Shown one piece after another: positions 1 to 5,446 of a stretch of 6,268 bases of DNA. The stretch covers positions 1 to 6,268 of the forward strand of contig JAKADI010000112.1 of the NCBI GenBank assembly GCA_021820675.1. The letters run 5' to 3'. This DNA is from Bacillota bacterium. Lineage in GTDB: Bacteria > Bacillota > Sulfobacillia > Sulfobacillales > Sulfobacillaceae. Each line of letters begins with the position of its first letter. The stretch's first letter is position 1. Below the pieces are notes generated by a model that was not told the origin of the DNA, made no database searches, and saw only the letters and a list, made by a program, of their open reading frames with translations. Position numbers and translations under genes: made by a program.

Positions 1-1026
1 AACCATTTGGATATCATCACGATGGAATGGTTGGAGCAACAAATTCGGATCTTCCGCGGAGCTATTATCATCGCCTCGCATGACCGCGCTTTTCTGGATC
101 ATATAGCCACCCGTATCATCTCCTGGGAAGACGGCTTCTTTTGGTCCACAACGGGATCTTGGACTAAATATCGCCATTTGCGTGAAGAACGCATCAAAAA
201 TGAAACGAACCGTTACCAACGCGCACTCGAAGAGCAAAAACGGCTAGAGGATTACATCGCTCGGTATCGGAGTGGAAGTCGTGCCAAGCTGGCTCAAAGC
301 CGCATAAAGCGCCTGAGCCGAATAGACTCAAGCAAGCCGTCCGAATCTAATCCCCGAAATACGCCCCGTCTCCTTCACAATAGTACCACCAAGTCTCGTC
401 ATGAACCGATAGCGCAGATCGAAAATCTCGTTCTAAAACAGGATAATCGGCTATGGCGCCCTCTCTCTTTCAAAATTCCTCAAGGAGCAAAAATTGCCTT
501 GGTGGGGGCCAACGGAACTGGCAAAACCACTTTATTAGAAACCATTTACCAACGCCCCCGAGAGATTCATTGGCGCCAAGATGATATTCATGTTGCCTAT
601 CTGAAACAATCAGCCGTTGCAGAATTACCTAACGGAGTTAACGCAATGACCTATCTTTACGAACAAGGCCTTGAACGGGAGGAAATCTATTTCGTTGGAC
701 ATCATTTTGGCCTTTCCGCCGCGTTGCTGGCTAGCTCGTTGGATAACTGGTCTGGCGGCGAACGGATCCGTTTGAAACTGCTAGAAACCCTTATGCTTCC
801 GAGTGACTTATTGCTTTTGGACGAACCGACAAACCACCTTGATATCACCATGCGTTTAGCCCTGGAATCTCTGATCAACGATTATCCTGGCACGGTCATC
901 ATCGCCAGCCATGATCGGGCCTTTTTAGCGTCTACGAGCACCCACACCTTATGGTCGACCGGTCAAGAATTTATTTGGGATAAAACATCCTATCAAGACG
1001 GCCGCATGGTTCCGCAACCGCAATAA
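1..1026 (+). CDS. ABC-F family ATPase, C-terminal part (5' truncated)
   Basis: This is a soluble duplicated-ATPase protein of the ABC-F family. These proteins act on the ribosome, as translation factors or antibiotic-resistance proteins, and not in transport. The window opens inside the Walker B/D-loop of the first ATPase domain (NHLD, visible residues 1-4), followed by its H-loop (ASHDR, His27). A charged helical linker at about residues 52-115 matches the family's P-site tRNA interaction motif. The second ATPase domain has Walker A (GANGTGKTT, 169-177), Q-loop Gln203, signature SGGE (251-254), Walker B (LLLDEPTNHLD, 271-281) and H-loop His304. No membrane segments are visible, which excludes a permease fusion. 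It ends in TAA. The N-terminal domain and start lie outside the window, so the subfamily (for example Uup, EttA, YfmR or a resistance type) cannot be fixed. The gene converges on rocA with only 70 nt between them. Confidence 0.95.
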   Translation, partial: NHLDIITMEWLEQQIRIFRGAIIIASHDRAFLDHIATRIISWEDGFFWSTTGSWTKYRHLREERIKNETNRYQRALEEQKRLEDYIARYRSGSRAKLAQSRIKRLSRIDSSKPSESNPRNTPRLLHNSTTKSRHEPIAQIENLVLKQDNRLWRPLSFKIPQGAKIALVGANGTGKTTLLETIYQRPREIHWRQDDIHVAYLKQSAVAELPNGVNAMTYLYEQGLEREEIYFVGHHFGLSAALLASSLDNWSGGERIRLKLLETLMLPSDLLLLDEPTNHLDITMRLALESLINDYPGTVIIASHDRAFLASTSTHTLWSTGQEFIWDKTSYQDGRMVPQPQ

Positions 1027-1096
1027 GCGCCGATCATTGCACTGCTTGCCTGGACCGGTGTCACTATGGCGTTGCTGTTCAGCTATTACGGCGTGC

Positions 1097-2647
1097 TTAG
1101 AGCCGTTCAGCCACCGCCTTCATCTGCATAAATAGAAGTAGATAGTCGGGACTCCCGGTTTTTGAATCGGTTCCCGACATATTAAATCCGCCAAAAGGAT
1201 GTGCACCCACAATAGCTCCTGTACACTTACGGTTGACGTACAAATTACCCACTTCAAAATCGTCCACCGCTTGTTCGATCCGCTCCCGCATTGCACTGTA
1301 GACCGATCCCGTTAGACCGTATTCCGTATCATTGGCAATCGTTAACGCGTCAGACCAATCCCTGGCGCGAATGACCGCTAGAACAGGCCCGAATATCTCT
1401 TCTTGTTCCAATTTACTCCCCGGCGCCACATCCGAGAAGATTGTTGGAGGAATGAAATATCCGTCTCCTTCTAATGGAGCGCCACCCAGCTTCAACTTAG
1501 CGTTTTCATTTCCCCATGCAATATATCCTAAAATTTTATCATAGGCTCTATCATCTATTACTGGTCCGAGATTATTATTGCCATTGTCGGCAGGACCAAC
1601 GCGCAATTTCTTGGCTTGTTCCACAATTTTGCTAAGCAACAAATCGTAAACATCATCCACAATGATGGCCCGAGAACACGCCGAACACTTCTGGCCCTGA
1701 AATCCAAATGCCGACGCCACGATTCCTTCGGCTGCAGCATCCAAGTCAGCCGTCTCATCGACCAAGATAGCATCCTTGCCGCCCATTTCGACAACAACGC
1801 GCTTTATCCACTTTTGACCAGGGGAAGCCTGAGCCGCAAGCTGATTGATACGCAGTCCCACTTCGCGAGAACCGGTAAAGCTGATAAACCGAGTCAGGGG
1901 ATGGGTAACGATGTAGTCACCAATACTGCCTCCGTCTCCCGGAACAAAATTTAGAACACCGGGCGGTAACCCCGCCTCACGGAAAATGTCCACGAGATGC
2001 GCGGCAATAACGGGAGTCGAGCTGGATGGCTTTAAAATCACACAGTTTCCCGATACGATAGCGGCCGATGTCATACCCGTCAAGATAGCCAACGGAAAGT
2101 TCCACGGTGGAATAATAGCGCCAACACCTAGCGGCACATAAAAAGCGCGATCATCTTCACCTTCCAACGGAACTAAGGGGATCTTTTGGGAAAGCCGTTC
2201 CATCTGCCGGCCGTAATACTCTAAGAAATCAATAGCTTCGGCCACGTCGGCTACGGCTTCCGCCCATGGTTTCCCGGCTTCATACACTTCAATGGCTGAC
2301 AGCAATAACTTCCTACGCCGCATTATTGCTGCTGCTTTATAAAGATATCGAGCCCGTTTCGATCCGGAAACTTTTTTCCATACCGCAAATGCGCCCCACG
2401 CCGTTTTTAGGGCCATGTCAATGTGAGCCGTTTCGGCTTTCGATACCGAACCGATTACCTGTTCTGGGGTTGAAGGATTGAATGACGTAATTTTGTGACC
2501 CGTGTCAATCCGTTCCGAGCCAATGACAAGGGGATAAGACAACCCGAATTGGGAGCGCACCTCACGCAAGGCCTCTTCCATGGCCCTTCGATTTTCTGAT
2601 AGGGAAAAATCAGCCAATGGCTCATAATGATAGGGTTTAACCGCCAA
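1097..2647 (-). CDS. rocA: 1-pyrroline-5-carboxylate dehydrogenase
   Basis: The enzyme oxidises 1-pyrroline-5-carboxylate (glutamate semialdehyde) to glutamate with NAD+, the last step of proline and arginine breakdown in the cytoplasm. The 516-residue length is typical of the RocA family. Visible aldehyde-dehydrogenase motifs are PWNFP (181-185, oxyanion Asn183), KPS (Lys206), FTGS (257-260), general base Glu287 in VVVEMGG, nucleophile Cys321 in GQKCSACSR, and EIFGPV (417-422). The C-terminal TGAIVGAHPFGG and GSPDYL segments are the P5C-dehydrogenase substrate-side signature and separate it from other aldehyde dehydrogenases. The start is TTG at 2647, chosen because AAGGAGGG lies about 6 nt upstream. 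It follows the thioesterase gene by 15 nt, so the two are very probably one operon. No strong terminator follows its TAA. The enzyme assignment is firm; pairing with a thioesterase is unusual. Confidence 0.95.
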   Translation of the reverse strand: MAVKPYHYEPLADFSLSENRRAMEEALREVRSQFGLSYPLVIGSERIDTGHKITSFNPSTPEQVIGSVSKAETAHIDMALKTAWGAFAVWKKVSGSKRARYLYKAAAIMRRRKLLLSAIEVYEAGKPWAEAVADVAEAIDFLEYYGRQMERLSQKIPLVPLEGEDDRAFYVPLGVGAIIPPWNFPLAILTGMTSAAIVSGNCVILKPSSSTPVIAAHLVDIFREAGLPPGVLNFVPGDGGSIGDYIVTHPLTRFISFTGSREVGLRINQLAAQASPGQKWIKRVVVEMGGKDAILVDETADLDAAAEGIVASAFGFQGQKCSACSRAIIVDDVYDLLLSKIVEQAKKLRVGPADNGNNNLGPVIDDRAYDKILGYIAWGNENAKLKLGGAPLEGDGYFIPPTIFSDVAPGSKLEQEEIFGPVLAVIRARDWSDALTIANDTEYGLTGSVYSAMRERIEQAVDDFEVGNLYVNRKCTGAIVGAHPFGGFNMSGTDSKTGSPDYLLLFMQMKAVAERL

Positions 2648-2662
2648 AATTAGCCCTCCTTC

Positions 2663-3094
2663 TTAAGATCGACTAAATGCTGCTTGAAAGAGCGTAAAGA
2701 GATCTGGGGTGCGTCGATCAACACGAGATGCACGACCTTCGTGGACAAATACATGTTCAGTGATGCCTCGACTCATTTCTTGCTGTATATTATCGTCCTT
2801 AACTACATGGTAATCAAATTTAGCTCGAGTTGGGGTTAGGCTGGTCAAGTCTACACTTAGCGCTACCCAATCTCCGGGGTGCATAGCATGAAAAAACTGC
2901 GCCTCCGCATGCCTAACCAACAACTCAACACCACGAGGTCTCAATACCTTATAATAGTCCAAATCGTGCTCCTTTAGCCATTGAATCCGGCCCTCTGAAA
3001 ACCAGTCGAAAAGGTGGGCATGGTAAATAATTCCTGCCGGATCACATTCTGCCCAGCGAAGCTGGGTTCGCCAAATGCATGTGGCCATGGTCAC
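2663..3094 (-). CDS. Hotdog-fold acyl-CoA thioesterase (4HBT family)
   Basis: This is a 143-residue single hotdog-domain protein, probably hydrolysing an acyl-CoA thioester in the cytoplasm. The N-terminal RWAECDPAGIIYHAHLFDWF stretch (14-33) is the 4-hydroxybenzoyl-CoA thioesterase/YbgC-type active-site motif, with Asp18 as the likely catalytic residue. Glu34 and Arg36 in SEGRIQWL fit the conserved helix that follows. Length is normal for the family, and there is no signal peptide or membrane helix. The start taken is GTG at 3094, with GAGG about 6 nt upstream; ATG at 3088 is an alternative two codons in. It leads an operon with rocA. A perfect TATAAT lies at 3118-3123 on this strand, but no -35 is visible and it overlaps the U-tract of the tRNA terminator. 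The substrate is unknown; aromatic or short-chain acyl-CoA are both possible. Confidence 0.88.
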   Translation of the reverse strand: MTMATCIWRTQLRWAECDPAGIIYHAHLFDWFSEGRIQWLKEHDLDYYKVLRPRGVELLVRHAEAQFFHAMHPGDWVALSVDLTSLTPTRAKFDYHVVKDDNIQQEMSRGITEHVFVHEGRASRVDRRTPDLFTLFQAAFSRS

Positions 3095-3117
3095 AAGACA
3101 CCTCTTTTTTTGAAACT

Positions 3118-3123
3118 ATTATA
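3118..3123 (-). promoter_or_regulatory. Possible -10 element of the thioesterase-rocA operon
   Basis: A perfect TATAAT on the minus strand lies 23 nt upstream of the thioesterase GTG. The position 17 bp further up reads CCGCGA, which does not resemble TTGACA, and no extended -10 TG is present. Its first base is the last T of the terminator U-tract, so it may simply be AT-rich terminator sequence. If it is not a promoter, the operon depends on read-through from the tRNA promoter. Confidence 0.25.
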
Positions 3124-3147
3124 AAAAAAGACCGCGATCCTCGCGGT
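3121..3147 (-). terminator. Rho-independent terminator of the tRNA unit
   Basis: On the minus strand a perfect 6-bp stem (ACCGCG/CGCGGT, 3131-3136 with 3142-3147, 5-nt loop) is followed by C and seven T residues. It lies 38 nt beyond the 3' end of tRNA-Glu and before the thioesterase gene. A second small hairpin (AGCAA/TTGCT, 3157-3170) sits between it and the tRNA and may help 3' processing. Confidence 0.8.
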
Positions 3148-3184
3148 ATAATTAATAGCAAAATATTGCTCACGATTTACAATA

Positions 3185-3260
3185 TGGTAGCCCCAAGCGG
3201 ATTCGAACCGCTGTTTCCGGAATGAGGGTCCGGCGTCCTAGGCCTCTAGACTATGGGGCC
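3185..3260 (-). tRNA. tRNA-Glu (anticodon CUC)
   Basis: A 76-nt cloverleaf with encoded CCA can be folded by hand on the minus strand. The acceptor stem is GGCCCCA with UGGGGCU (7 pairs, the first a G-U wobble). The D-arm begins GTCTAGAGGCCTAGGAC, as in bacterial tRNA-Glu. The anticodon stem is CCGGA/TCCGG with 7-nt loop CCCTCAT, giving anticodon CUC, which reads GAG. The T-arm is AGCGG-TTCGAAT-CCGCT. The residue before the anticodon is C33 where U33 is nearly universal, which is odd. It lies 4 nt downstream of tRNA-Gln in the same transcript. Confidence 0.93.
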
Positions 3261-3264
3261 AACT

Positions 3265-3338
3265 TGGCTGGGGGACCAGGATTCGAACCTAGGCGAGGTG
3301 ATCCAGAGTCACCTATGCTACCGCTACATCATCCCCCA
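3265..3338 (-). tRNA. tRNA-Gln (anticodon CUG)
   Basis: A 74-nt cloverleaf with encoded CCA on the minus strand. The acceptor stem TGGGGGA/TCCCCCA has the U1-A72 pair typical of tRNA-Gln. The anticodon stem is GGTGA/TCACC with loop CTCTGGA, giving anticodon CUG for CAG codons with a normal U33. The T-arm is CTAGG-TTCGAAT-CCTGG with one G-U pair. It is the first gene of a two-tRNA unit, starting about 8 nt after the predicted transcription start. Confidence 0.95.
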
Positions 3339-3353
3339 AGAACAGCATTAACT

Positions 3354-3382
3354 ATTGTACTCAACTCGCAGGGCGTTGGCAA
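3354..3382 (-). promoter_or_regulatory. Sigma-A type promoter of the tRNA-Gln/tRNA-Glu unit
   Basis: On the minus strand TTGCCA (3377-3382, 4 of 6 to consensus) is separated by exactly 17 bp from TACAAT (3354-3359, 5 of 6). The expected start lies near 3347, only about 8 nt before tRNA-Gln, as is usual for tRNA operons. Spacing, box quality and position all agree. Confidence 0.7.
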
Positions 3383-3441
3383 GCGGTTTCGATTTTGTGG
3401 ATATTTCCAGTAGTCCATTGAGACACTACAATCAAAAAGGC

Positions 3442-3470
3442 TTGTGACACGAATCATATCGACGTAGACT
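3442..3470 (+). promoter_or_regulatory. Candidate sigma-A promoter of htpX-pspAB
   Basis: TTGTGA (3442-3447, 4 of 6) and TAGACT (3465-3470, 4 of 6) are separated by 17 bp, ending 22 nt upstream of the htpX start. A TATGAT at 3470-3475 is a competing -10 but its spacing would be 22 bp. Start would fall near 3477, leaving a very short leader. The boxes are moderate, so this is plausible only. Confidence 0.4.
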
Positions 3471-3479
3471 ATGATATGA
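3454..3479 (+). promoter_or_regulatory. Inverted repeat, possible operator over the htpX promoter
   Basis: A perfect 7-bp inverted repeat, TCATATC (3454-3460) and GATATGA (3473-3479) with a 12-nt centre, spans the predicted -10 and start site of htpX. Arm centres are about 19 bp apart, roughly two helical turns, as expected for a dimeric repressor site. No known regulator motif (such as the CtsR or HrcA box) is recognised. Confidence 0.35.
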
Positions 3480-3492
3480 GGAAAGGAGTGCA

Positions 3493-4404
3493 ATGTCCAT
3501 GGCAAAGAAGAAAGCGGCCTGGTATGGGCATGATGCCGGTTTGTCGTTTAGGATGTTCATCACCATGTTCTTGTTAGCCGCAGTGTACCTTGGGTTCATT
3601 GCGATTCTGTTGCAATTGCAAGTGGGCTTCTTCATGTTGATTCTCATTATTGGGGCTTTAGCTGTCAGCCAATATTATTTCTCGGATAATCTGGTGCTTC
3701 TGTCTACCGGTTCTCATATTTTGACTCCTCAACAAGCCCCGAAATTGACGAGCATGATAGAGCGGTTGGCGCAAATCGCCGACGTACCCGTACCTCGGCT
3801 TGCGGTCATGTCCACGCGTATGCCCAATGCTTTTGCGACTGGCCGAAATCCTAAACATGCCGTTATCACGGTGACGCAAGGTTTAGTCGATCAATTGTCA
3901 GACCAGGAACTCGAGGCCGTTTTGGCTCATGAACTCACCCATATTAAGAACCGCGATGTGGCGGTAATTACCATTGCCAGCTTTTTCGCCATGATTGCGT
4001 CATTCATTGTCCAACAATTTCTCTTTTTTGGATTGATGGCTGAAGAAGAGCGTGACCGTCGCGGGGGGCAAGCCATTATGTTGATATGGGTAGCTTCATT
4101 GGTGGTCTGGGCCTTAAGTTATATCTTAATCCGAACCTTGTCTCGCTACCGGGAGTATGCCGCCGACCGCGGTTCAGCAATTCTCACGGGTCACCCGGGT
4201 TATTTGGCTAGTGCCTTGCGGCAGATTAACGCTAGTATGAACCGTACACCCCAAAGGGATTTGCGACAGTCAGAGAGTTTCAATGCGTTTTTTATCATGC
4301 CAGCTATCCGGAAAGATAGCCTCATGGAGGTTTTTTCCACGCATCCGTCGTTGGAGCACCGTATTGGTCGCCTAGAGAAACTCCAAGAAGAGATGGAAAA
4401 ATAG
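3493..4404 (+). CDS. htpX: Membrane zinc metalloprotease HtpX (peptidase M48)
   Basis: HtpX is an integral-membrane protease that degrades damaged or misassembled membrane proteins, with its active site in the cytoplasm. The 303-residue product has two N-terminal membrane helices (about 21-40 and 44-62). A conserved block with NAFATG (112-117) leads into the zinc site HELTH (146-150; His146, His150, catalytic Glu147). Two more hydrophobic helices follow (about 157-181 and 194-215), then EYAADR (221-226) supplying the third zinc ligand Glu221. The STHPSLEHRIGRL motif near the C-terminus is also typical. AAAGGAG lies 4 nt before ATG 3493 and 10 nt before an alternative in-frame ATG at 3499; the start is uncertain by two codons. 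pspAB follows after 21-24 nt, so they are probably co-transcribed. All catalytic residues are present. Confidence 0.95.
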   Translation: MSMAKKKAAWYGHDAGLSFRMFITMFLLAAVYLGFIAILLQLQVGFFMLILIIGALAVSQYYFSDNLVLLSTGSHILTPQQAPKLTSMIERLAQIADVPVPRLAVMSTRMPNAFATGRNPKHAVITVTQGLVDQLSDQELEAVLAHELTHIKNRDVAVITIASFFAMIASFIVQQFLFFGLMAEEERDRRGGQAIMLIWVASLVVWALSYILIRTLSRYREYAADRGSAILTGHPGYLASALRQINASMNRTPQRDLRQSESFNAFFIMPAIRKDSLMEVFSTHPSLEHRIGRLEKLQEEMEK

Positions 4405-4428
4405 AGACCATCCAATGAGGAGGACATG

Positions 4429-4986
4429 ATGGGATTTTTCGATGCGTTATTTGGGCGTACAAAAATACCCGAGGGGAAAAGTGATCAACTCTTTGCGCTT
4501 TCCACGGCATTGTTAGACATCCAAACTCGATTGTCTAGCACGTTTTCTGGAAAAGCGGCTATTGTTTTACGTACCGTGGACAATTCGTCCTATGATGCAT
4601 TAGAACGTGATGTGCAACAAATCCTGACGTTAGGCGGTAAGGATTTACCGGTAACGGCTCAACATGTCGACGACAATCAAGGATATCGATGGATCATCTT
4701 TAAAGGGCGCGACCCGGAAGATGTCATTAATGCCTTGCATCTCACCGCCGACATGTTGAAAGAAGCCGGGTATGGTGATAGTCTGCTTGCGGCCATGTTT
4801 GCCTTTGAACCTCCGTGGTATCTTATCTACACCTATCGCCGGGCTGCTTTTTACCCTTTTGTTCCAAAATTGTCGCACACACGCGATTCAGCTAGAGAAT
4901 TTCGCATCGCCCAAACCCTTAAACCGTATATGCCCATCGAAAAGGATTCGGAACGGTGGTATGCGCTTTGGGATCCGCCATTTTAG
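4429..4986 (+). CDS. pspAB: PspA-associated protein PspAB
   Basis: The product is recognised as a member of the PspAB family, small soluble proteins encoded next to htpX and associated by context with the phage-shock (PspA) envelope-stress response; their biochemical role is not established. Features matching the family as I recall it are the N-terminal MGFFDALFGRTK, a central helical region with a DPEDVINALHLTADMLKEAG-like stretch, a YLIYTYRRAAFYPFVP core (about 132-147), and a C-terminal RWYALWDPPF. There is no signal peptide or membrane helix, so it is probably cytoplasmic or peripheral. Two ATGs are in tandem (4426, 4429). The second is preferred because GAGGAGG lies only 2 nt from the first but 5 nt from the second, and it gives the family's MGF start. 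It follows htpX closely in one operon. Recognition is by memory of the family and not by search. Confidence 0.82.
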   Translation: MGFFDALFGRTKIPEGKSDQLFALSTALLDIQTRLSSTFSGKAAIVLRTVDNSSYDALERDVQQILTLGGKDLPVTAQHVDDNQGYRWIIFKGRDPEDVINALHLTADMLKEAGYGDSLLAAMFAFEPPWYLIYTYRRAAFYPFVPKLSHTRDSAREFRIAQTLKPYMPIEKDSERWYALWDPPF

Positions 4987-5011
4987 ATACGGATGTTCAC
5001 TGTAAGACATT

Positions 5012-5067
5012 AGGGCTGTCCTCTCTCGCATCTGCCTACTGATTGATGCAGACCTTCGGGCAGCCCT
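5012..5067 (+). terminator. Long hairpin after pspAB, probable terminator
   Basis: AGGGCTGTCC (5012-5021) pairs with GGGCAGCCCT (5058-5067) over 10 bp including one T-G pair. The 36-nt loop can form a further 5-bp hairpin in two alternative ways (TCTGC/GCAGA or GCATC/GATGC). The 3' arm runs into TTTGTTGG, a weak U-tract. It starts 25 nt after the pspAB stop. The size and poor U-tract are unlike a standard terminator, so another RNA role is possible. Confidence 0.45.
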
Positions 5068-5153
5068 TTGTTGGATCATCTGTGAGTAGACCGTTTCGCA
5101 TAGGGGCTTCGCAACAGCACCCAGATCTGACATCATCCTCCATCCAAGTCATT

Positions 5154-5330
5154 TCATTGCTGTGGGCCCAACGGAAAAAGCCTCATTAACTCGCTCGCCT
5201 CAAATTTTAGATTCTGAATCAAGGCCATCACACGGCAAATCTTTGACTTTCCTTGTTTAATCCACGCATGACACCAATGCCATTCCACGCAATCTCGCAA
5301 ATCTTTCCCCAACAAGTGTAGCCCGCACAT
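5154..5330 (-). CDS. Possible small Cys/His-rich protein (58 aa)
   Basis: I do not recognise this. On the minus strand ATG at 5330 opens a 58-codon frame ending in TGA, preceded by an in-frame TAG three codons upstream. The product is predicted mostly helical, with four cysteines (2, 14, 20, 32) and a clustered DCVEWHWCHAW (13-23) that could bind metal or haem. A charged GKSKICR follows, then an amphipathic LIQNLKFEASELMRLF. A weak AGGA lies 4 nt before the ATG. There is no clear promoter; TTGTTT-17-TGTAAC upstream is marginal. It is divergent from the SHOCT gene. A frame this short can occur by chance, so it may not be coding. Confidence 0.33.
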   Translation of the reverse strand: MCGLHLLGKDLRDCVEWHWCHAWIKQGKSKICRVMALIQNLKFEASELMRLFPLGPQQ

Positions 5331-5358
5331 CGCTTCCTATATCCACCGTCACCCTAAT

Positions 5359-5387
5359 GTTACATAACCGTCGTTCGCAAGTTACAT
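5359..5387. promoter_or_regulatory. Direct repeat upstream of the SHOCT gene, possible regulator site
   Basis: GTTACAT occurs at 5359-5365 and 5381-5387, exactly 22 bp apart, two helical turns. TTACA-like half-sites at multiples of 11 bp are characteristic of OmpR/PhoB-family response regulators such as Bacillus PhoP, but the half-site expected midway is not a good match. The site lies between the divergent small ORF and SHOCT gene starts, so it could act on either. Confidence 0.25.
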
Positions 5388-5446
5388 GATACCGACATAC
5401 CACAAACAAGGTGACTAAAGCTGATTAAAGGAGGGCGTGAATAATT

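Larger units (their letters stand above)
4987..5446. other. 460-bp gap, mostly non-coding
   Basis: No gene on the plus strand fits between pspAB and the SHOCT gene. The left third holds a long hairpin (5012-5067). The middle holds a possible 58-codon minus-strand ORF (5154-5330). The right end holds a GTTACAT direct repeat (5359-5387) and the SHOCT gene's ribosome binding site. A 10-bp direct repeat GCAAATCTTT occurs at 5235-5244 and 5297-5306. No transposase fragment, tRNA or CRISPR-like repeat was seen. Confidence 0.6.

Noticed and set aside
1332..1954. Plus-strand open frames opposite rocA (1332-1544 and 1616-1954)
   Set aside because: They lie wholly antisense to a well-supported aldehyde dehydrogenase, lack ribosome sites and have no recognisable protein character.
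1558..2481. Further frames within rocA (minus 1558-1797, plus 2266-2481)
   Set aside because: They overlap rocA codons that carry conserved motifs and have unlikely composition; shadows of the real gene.
3222..3413. Plus-strand 63-codon frame
   Set aside because: It runs antisense through both tRNA genes and the tRNA promoter, so it cannot be a credible protein.
3432..3879. Minus-strand frames opposite the htpX start
   Set aside because: Antisense to htpX membrane helices; the hydrophobic or Arg/His-rich translations are complements of htpX codons.
4200..4510. Minus-strand frames across the htpX-pspAB junction
   Set aside because: Antisense to the C-terminal HtpX motif and the pspAB start, with no ribosome site of note.
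4645..5005. Frames inside and opposite pspAB (4645-4878 minus, 4772-5005 plus)
   Set aside because: Alternate readings of a gene whose own frame has a family match and a good ribosome site.
4888..5136. Minus-strand 82-codon frame starting just after the small ORF
   Set aside because: Its second half is antisense to pspAB, it runs through the terminator-like hairpin, and its GGAGG sits too close to the ATG.
5235..5306. GCAAATCTTT repeated at 5235 and 5297, considered as the start of a repeat array
   Set aside because: Only two copies, no regular further unit, so no CRISPR or tandem array; probably chance in AT-rich text.
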